In this document: positions 59,426 through 64,000 of the stretch, piece after piece | How the letters are laid out: each line of letters opens with the position of its first letter | Numbering within the stretch: the first letter of the stretch is position 1 | Source: Hydrogenophaga crassostreae | Lineage (GTDB): Bacteria > Pseudomonadota > Gammaproteobacteria > Burkholderiales > Burkholderiaceae_C | Direction of reading: 5' to 3' | Length of the DNA stretch: 64,000 nt | Assembly (NCBI RefSeq): GCF_001761385.1 | Contig: NZ_CP017476.1 | Location: forward strand, 2,407,501-2,471,500 | Program-made: the position numbers and the translations under genes | Notes under the pieces: generated by a model | The model's input: the letters and a program-made list of their open reading frames with translations, nothing else | Told to the model about the DNA's origin: nothing | The model's database searches: none

Positions 59426-60580
59426 TCATGATTTGTTGGTTTTGTCGAACGAAGTCGAGGTCGCGCCTTTGACACGAACCTGTTTAAGGGAATCGCCCTT
59501 GGTTTGCCAATTGAGCCAGATCGCCAGCACGAGGACAGCGATGAACGCTACTGCTGGAACAAGCGCCAGACCCCAGCCAAGTCGGCGGCGCGCCTGCGCA
59601 GCGTGTCCAGGTCCAGGCGCCGACATATCCCGTTTCACCGGGGTCTGAAAGCCTCGCACCCGACGTTGATCCTGTTGCTCTTCTGTTCGACCCCACAGCC
59701 GCACCAGCAGCAATGCGGCGACCAAGCCCATCATGCTCGCCAGGATCCAGATCACCAGACCGCCCAACAATTCGTCTTCCAGAGGCGTGACACCCCACCA
59801 TCGGCCAAGCTTGTCATATGCCGCGTAGGTCACCGTGCCCTTGAAGGTGATCAACGCGCCAAGCGGAATGTTGGCAAAAATGGCTGCGCTCGCCATGCCG
59901 AGCCGCGCCGGAAACGTTGCGCCCCAGGGCGCTGGACGCGGGTCGAATACGGTCCAAAAAAACAGCAACCCAGAGGCCAGCATAGTCACGTGCATCAGGT
60001 AATGCCAGCCCGAAAGCAGCAGCGCCTGGTTGTGAACCTCTGGTATCTGCCAGAAGTACAGCGCGCCAATATAGAGCGCGGTGCTAACGAGCGGTCTGGC
60101 AAGCAGCGCAAATGCGGCTCGAACGGTTCGGCTGCTCATCAAGGGTACGAGGACCGACCGTCTCAGCGACGTAGGCAATCCGGCGATCAGGGGTCCGGAC
60201 GGGACGGCCAGCATCAGCAGCATTGGCGCAAGGCCGCGCAGCAAAAGGTGCTGGACCTGGTGCACCGCAAACAGGTGTTCGGCGATCACGTCAAGGGGTG
60301 TGATCAGAGCCAGCCCGATGCAGGCGAGGCCTGCGTAGAACGCCACTTCGCGGCCACGATGGGATCCGTCACGTTTGAAACGAAGGCTCTTGATGCCGCG
60401 TTGGTACACGAAGGCTGCAAGCGCAATCGCCACAACGGCGTCAAGGCTGAAAGGCCAGGGCAACGGCCACGCAGGCGGCGATGCTGAATCCCCGTGGGCC
60501 AGGGCGGCCGATGAAATCAGCAGCATCGACACGCCCCCTATTGGGGCAGCAATCCTCGCCATTGAACGCGTCGGATTCAT
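59426..60580 (-). CDS. ctaG: CtaG-like copper/cytochrome oxidase assembly membrane protein
   Basis: The start is 60580, overlapping the previous gene's stop by 4 bases. The 384 residues begin with a signal-like segment (LLISSAALAHG) and include about eight membrane helices with HQVQHLLLRGLAPMLL, SGWHYLMHVTMLASGLLFFW and PLEDELLGGLVIW, the caa3_CtaG family pattern with conserved His. CtaG-type proteins supply copper to cytochrome oxidase or handle periplasmic copper. The tail (after 320) is basic and probably cytoplasmic plus one more helix. Confidence 0.82.
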   Translation of the reverse strand: MNPTRSMARIAAPIGGVSMLLISSAALAHGDSASPPAWPLPWPFSLDAVVAIALAAFVYQRGIKSLRFKRDGSHRGREVAFYAGLACIGLALITPLDVIAEHLFAVHQVQHLLLRGLAPMLLMLAVPSGPLIAGLPTSLRRSVLVPLMSSRTVRAAFALLARPLVSTALYIGALYFWQIPEVHNQALLLSGWHYLMHVTMLASGLLFFWTVFDPRPAPWGATFPARLGMASAAIFANIPLGALITFKGTVTYAAYDKLGRWWGVTPLEDELLGGLVIWILASMMGLVAALLLVRLWGRTEEQQDQRRVRGFQTPVKRDMSAPGPGHAAQARRRLGWGLALVPAVAFIAVLVLAIWLNWQTKGDSLKQVRVKGATSTSFDKTNKS

Positions 60581-61125
60581 AGTGGAGCCTTGCCTGGGCG
60601 CCGCCAGCCACGCCAAAGCCATAGGTAGGTAGCCAGCAAAACCGCATAGTTCAAACCCATGAACCATGGCGTGTTCCAGGCGATACCGTCGAAACCCTGG
60701 CGGGTGATGGGCCACAGGATCGGCGACGGGTAGTAGTCCGCTGAATGCGTGAACAGGTCGATCAGCACATGCGACCACCAGCCGAGCAACGGAATCCAGA
60801 GTTGCCTGCGCCATGCCCATAAGAGCAAGGTGATCGCGCCGAGAACGATGGCGCTGTGGGTGACGCAATGCAGGTTGTGCGAAAGAAAATCGATCAACGC
60901 CGGCACGGCCGGTTCCTGGCCGGGGGTTGCGTAGGCATAACTCTGCACGGTCGACGCGGTACCAGCGCCGAAGGCTGACCAGCCGACGATTGGCAGCAAA
61001 TGCGGCACGTCAGGTGCGACAGCCAGCGAGACTGTTAGCGCCGCCGTTCGCCTTGACACCGGCCATCGCCGATGCGCCAGCGCCAATCCCGCTCCCGCCC
61101 ACAAGGCATGTGCAAAAACATCCAT
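60577..61125 (-). CDS. YdjM-like membrane metal-dependent hydrolase family protein
   Basis: The 182 residues have about four membrane helices and the pattern of the YdjM/DUF457 family: FAHALWAGAGLALAH, APDVPHLLPIVGW, HNLHCVTHSAIVLG, and GWWSHVLIDLFTHSADYYPS. The His and Asp residues (H6, D39, H42, H88, H112, D116) could hold a metal. It lies 4 bases after dsbD and overlaps ctaG, so it is within one operon. Confidence 0.7.
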   Translation of the reverse strand: MDVFAHALWAGAGLALAHRRWPVSRRTAALTVSLAVAPDVPHLLPIVGWSAFGAGTASTVQSYAYATPGQEPAVPALIDFLSHNLHCVTHSAIVLGAITLLLWAWRRQLWIPLLGWWSHVLIDLFTHSADYYPSPILWPITRQGFDGIAWNTPWFMGLNYAVLLATYLWLWRGWRRPGKAPL

Positions 61126-61129
61126 AGGG

Positions 61130-63088
61130 TCATTTCTCCAAGTGTGAGGATTGAGGTTCTGCTACCCGGTCAAGGGAGCGCAAAAACTGCTCGGGTGGCT
61201 CGTAGCCAATGACGCGGATCGTCTGTTCCTGTCCGTCGCGGTCGAAGAAGATGATTCCCGGCGGTCCAAACAAAGAAAAGCGCCGCAACAAGGCTTGATC
61301 TTCGGCGTTGTTGGCCGTCACATCGGCGCGAAGAACCAGCGTGTCTTTCAGCCTCGCTTGCACTCGGGGGTCGCTGAAAGTGAACTGGTCCATCTCCTTG
61401 CACGACACACACCACTCGGCCCAAAAGTCGAGCATCACGGTGCGACCACGGGCATTCTGCAGCCGCGCGTCCAGATCGGCCACGCTGAGCACCCGATCAA
61501 ACTTCAATTCCCGCGTCTCGACGCGTTCGGTGCCACGCAACCCGGCAAGCGGCTGCAGGATTTCCCGGTGCCCCGAAAGGGCCCCCAGCAGCATTGCCGC
61601 GCCCATCAGCAAGGCGAGAACGCCGATGCCTTTGAACAGCCGTCGGTGCCCAGGTGCATCCGCCGGCAGCGGGTCAAGCGCATGCAGGTACATCGCCGGC
61701 ACGATCAGCAATGCCGCCCACAGCAGTTGCTGAGCGACCACAGGAATCACCGGCGATATCAGGTAAATGGCAGTTGCCAGCATCGTGACGCCGAAGACCC
61801 GCTTGATGGATTCGGTCCAGGCTCCCGCCTTGGGCAGCAGCGAGCCGGTTGTGGCACCCACGACCATCAGGGGTATGCCCATGCCGATGGCCATTGCGAA
61901 CAGGGCCGTACCACCGAGCACGACATCGTGGGTCTGGCCGATGTAGAGCAAAGCACCTGCCAGAGGTGCGGCCACGCAGGGACCGACGATCACAGCAGAC
62001 AGCACGCCCATCAGGAACGCGCCAATTACCTTGCCACCCTTGATCCGGCCGCTGGCGATCGCCAACCTCGTCTGCAGCGCCGTGGGCAGCTGCAATTCGT
62101 AGAGACCGAACATTGATAAGGCCAGCACGACGAAGATTACCGCGAACGAACCGAGCACCCAGGCGTTTTGCAGGTAGGCCGACAACAGGGTTCCTGCAAG
62201 CCCGGCCGCGACGCCGGCCAGCGCATAGGTCAAGGCCATGGCCAACACGTAGACCGCCGAGAGCCCTACCGCATGGCGCCTCGTCAGCTTGTTGCCGTGA
62301 CCGGCCAGGATGCCCGTCAGGATCGGAATCATGGGTAGCATGCACGGCGTAAAAGCGAGCAGAAAACCGAAGCCGAAAAATGCCGCCACCAGGGCCCAGC
62401 GGCTCTGATTGGCAAACAGCAGGCGCACCGTATCCAGATCCGATGACGGTGCGGTTGTTGCGCCCTTACTTGCATTCACCGCTGGCTCGGGAGGCGAGGG
62501 GCCAGACACTGATGCGGCCAAAAGCGACACATTGACGGTTTTCTCAATCGGCGGATAACACACGCCCAACGGCTCATTGCAGCCTTGGTAGGAGGCGAGC
62601 AGTTCGACGCTCTCCTTCTGGTCACCAGAACTGCGCAGCTTGATGACGGCGTCGAATGCCTGGTGATAAACCTGCACACTACCGAAGGTGGGGTCGGCCT
62701 TGGGTTCACCCTGTGGCAATGCCACGTCCGAGATCGAAATGGTCGTCGGCTTGACGATGGTGAAACTGATACGGTCGCGGTACATGTAGTAGTCCGCAGC
62801 AGGTGTCAAGGTGGCGATCAAGGTATTCGCATCCTTGGCATTGACAGCGATCTTGAATGCCAGATCCGGCGGCAACAATTCCTCCGACTTGTCTGACTTG
62901 CTGATCTTGTCGATCCAACTTCGGACTGCGTTCAAAGGACCAGGCGACTCCGAGGCTCTCACCGATGGGGACACAGTGCTCGGCGCTACGCTGGCATTCT
63001 GTGCCAGCGCGATAGCTGGCGTACCCAGCAGCACCAGCCAAGCGAGCCAGCGCAACGGGCGGAAAAGTACGTGGAAGTGCGCGCTCAT
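61130..63088 (-). CDS. dsbD: thiol:disulfide interchange protein DsbD
   Basis: The 652 residues have a signal peptide, an N-terminal periplasmic domain with CNEPLGVCYPP (the reactive Cys pair of DsbD-alpha), an eight-helix transmembrane domain with FTPCMLPMIPIL and VGPCVAAPLAG, and a C-terminal thioredoxin domain with FWAEWCVSCKEMD. It carries electrons from cytoplasmic thioredoxin to the periplasm and keeps DsbC reduced. It overlaps dsbC by 4 bases, consistent with repair of copper-damaged disulfides. Confidence 0.95.
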   Translation of the reverse strand: MSAHFHVLFRPLRWLAWLVLLGTPAIALAQNASVAPSTVSPSVRASESPGPLNAVRSWIDKISKSDKSEELLPPDLAFKIAVNAKDANTLIATLTPAADYYMYRDRISFTIVKPTTISISDVALPQGEPKADPTFGSVQVYHQAFDAVIKLRSSGDQKESVELLASYQGCNEPLGVCYPPIEKTVNVSLLAASVSGPSPPEPAVNASKGATTAPSSDLDTVRLLFANQSRWALVAAFFGFGFLLAFTPCMLPMIPILTGILAGHGNKLTRRHAVGLSAVYVLAMALTYALAGVAAGLAGTLLSAYLQNAWVLGSFAVIFVVLALSMFGLYELQLPTALQTRLAIASGRIKGGKVIGAFLMGVLSAVIVGPCVAAPLAGALLYIGQTHDVVLGGTALFAMAIGMGIPLMVVGATTGSLLPKAGAWTESIKRVFGVTMLATAIYLISPVIPVVAQQLLWAALLIVPAMYLHALDPLPADAPGHRRLFKGIGVLALLMGAAMLLGALSGHREILQPLAGLRGTERVETRELKFDRVLSVADLDARLQNARGRTVMLDFWAEWCVSCKEMDQFTFSDPRVQARLKDTLVLRADVTANNAEDQALLRRFSLFGPPGIIFFDRDGQEQTIRVIGYEPPEQFLRSLDRVAEPQSSHLEK

Positions 63089-63837
63089 TTCCCAACCTTG
63101 TTCTTCGGCTGGCTGTTCATAGGACTCCGAGCGGCCGCCTTCTGCAAGGCCTGTTCAAGCTTGGCACGAGGCAAGGCCCCAACCAGCCGACTTCCGTCGG
63201 ACAGGATCGTGGTCGGCGTGCCATTGATACGGTGGCGCGCCGCAAGTGCGGCAATGTCAGCGATCGGAGTGGCGCAATCGGCAGGGCCTGCCGGCACGGT
63301 GCCGTTGTGCATGATCTCTTCCCAAGCCGTGGCGCGATCTGGCGCGCACCAGACGGCGCGCGACTTGGCCGCCGCCTGCGGATGCAGCTGGTCGATCGGG
63401 TAGAGAAAAACATGGATGGTCAGGTTGTCGACACTGCGCAGGGTCTCCTCAAGGGCCTTGCAATATGGGCAATCGGGGTCCTCGAAGATCGCGATACGGC
63501 GCTCCCCATTGCCTTTGACAAGTGTGATCGACCAGTCGAGATTGAGGCTGTCAAAAGGAATCGCGTTGAGCTTATCGAGCCGCGCATCGGTGAGATTTCG
63601 GTCCGCGGCGACGTCGAACAAAGGTCCACCAAGGATGAAGCGGCCATCTTCGGTGACATAAAAGACCTGCCCTGCCACAGCGGCCTCGACGACTCCTGAT
63701 ACCGGTGTTTTCTGGATGTCCTGGACGGGTTTGCCCGGAAAGACCTTCTGCAAGGTGGCACGCACGGCGGCGTCATCAGCATGCACCGCAGATGCCAGGC
63801 TCGCTGCGAACATCAGAGTAAGCCATATCCGTTTCAT
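63085..63837 (-). CDS. dsbC: disulfide isomerase DsbC
   Basis: The 250 residues have a signal peptide (LTLMFAASLASAVHA), an N-terminal dimerisation domain (VFYVTEDGRFILGGPLFDV) and a thioredoxin-like domain with IFEDPDCPYCKALEE (CPYC active site) and a cis-Pro loop NGTPTTIL. It corrects wrong disulfides, a common injury from periplasmic Cu. It starts 3 bases after the upstream multicopper oxidase and overlaps dsbD. Confidence 0.93.
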   Translation of the reverse strand: MKRIWLTLMFAASLASAVHADDAAVRATLQKVFPGKPVQDIQKTPVSGVVEAAVAGQVFYVTEDGRFILGGPLFDVAADRNLTDARLDKLNAIPFDSLNLDWSITLVKGNGERRIAIFEDPDCPYCKALEETLRSVDNLTIHVFLYPIDQLHPQAAAKSRAVWCAPDRATAWEEIMHNGTVPAGPADCATPIADIAALAARHRINGTPTTILSDGSRLVGALPRAKLEQALQKAAARSPMNSQPKNKVGK

Positions 63838-63840
63838 GAT

Positions 63841-64000
63841 CTACGCCTCCACCCGGTAATTGCGCATCAGGCCCGTGTCTTCATGCTCAAGCATGTGGCA
63901 GTGGTAAAGAAACAGGCCTGCAAAATCAGCAAAGCGAAGCAACACACGAACCCGCTCGCCGGGCATCACCAGCACCGTGTCCTTCCAGCCATCGTCGACG
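63841..64000 (-). CDS. 3' end of a multicopper oxidase (partial)
   Basis: The last 52 codons are visible before the TAG at 63841-63843. They read a cupredoxin terminal strand set with MPGERVRVLLRF, FAGLFLYHCHMLEHEDTGLM and NYRVEA. HCHxxxH plus a downstream Met or Leu is the type 1/type 3 copper site of CueO/PcoA-like oxidases. It is distinct from the copA oxidase at 33944. The gene continues beyond the window. Confidence 0.88.
   Translation of the reverse strand, partial: VDDGWKDTVLVMPGERVRVLLRFADFAGLFLYHCHMLEHEDTGLMRNYRVEA

Overview
The window looks like part of a beta-proteobacterial (probably Comamonadaceae-like) genome. This rests on codon usage, the style of the proteins and the mix of metal genes; it is inference, since no rRNA, tRNA or housekeeping gene is present to fix the species. 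Most of the window reads as an SPI-7/PFGI-1-type integrative and conjugative element (ICE) whose backbone is interrupted by cargo: defence-like genes, a nickel module and copper/silver modules. No intact insertion sequence, CRISPR array, tRNA or rRNA was seen.

Layout. (1) 1-8.4 kb, ICE replication/processing genes on the + strand: the 3' end of a gene, a PFL_4669-like protein, a DUF3158-like protein, a membrane protein fused to a spermidine-synthase-like domain, a large tyrosine recombinase, SSB, a small winged-helix protein, a 20-codon linker ORF and an SNF2 helicase. (2) 8.8-15.2 kb, defence-like cargo: a KAP-family NTPase (- strand) and a PHP/ABC-ATPase of TrlF type (+). (3) 15.6-19.5 kb, nickel module: an NreB-like exporter with its CsoR/RcnR-family repressor on one strand, and divergently a His-rich membrane protein, a HupE/UreJ-type permease and a membrane-anchor protein. 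A G/C-tract palindrome lies between them. (4) 19.9-20.7 kb, a TIR-domain protein. (5) 21.7-24.5 kb, ICE backbone: STY4534/DUF3577-like protein, two small ORFs and a C5 DNA methyltransferase. (6) 25-39.9 kb, first copper island: Cu+ P-type ATPase, DUF2933, a frameshifted SHOCT gene, DUF302, a MerR regulator, a CopRS-type two-component system, a BON protein, a CopK homologue, CopA-type multicopper oxidase, CopB, a CopI-like cupredoxin and a large ATP-grasp-like protein. (7) 40.6-49.3 kb, ICE backbone: DUF3275, DUF7673-like, a DUF6094-like N6-adenine methyltransferase, RadC, a second large helicase and several orphans. (8) 49.5-50.4 kb, a Xer-like tyrosine recombinase. (9) 50.9-64 kb, second metal island: a CcdA-like gene with an in-frame amber stop, a MerR-type promoter, a GDCCVxC protein, a CusCBA efflux system with CusF fused to CusB, and a minus-strand operon of multicopper oxidase, DsbC, DsbD, a YdjM-like membrane protein and CtaG.

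How the parts fit together. The metal genes cover cytoplasmic export (P-type ATPase), transenvelope export (CusCBA), periplasmic oxidation and storage (multicopper oxidases, CopB, CopI, CopK-like) and periplasmic thiol repair (DsbC/DsbD). Two cop-box-like sites (ATTACA-N4-TGACAT) and two MerR-type 19-bp-spacer promoters suggest coordinated control.

The most unusual feature is at the RNA level. Eight or more backbone genes have leaders built to one plan: usually a GC-rich hairpin, then a second hairpin with a T-rich loop that covers the Shine-Dalgarno sequence or ends exactly at the start codon. Two of these leaders (before 41755 and before radC at 45082) also carry a homologous structured RNA of about 120 nt whose helices show compensatory changes, resembling in context the published radC RNA motif. 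This may be an ICE-wide post-transcriptional regulon.
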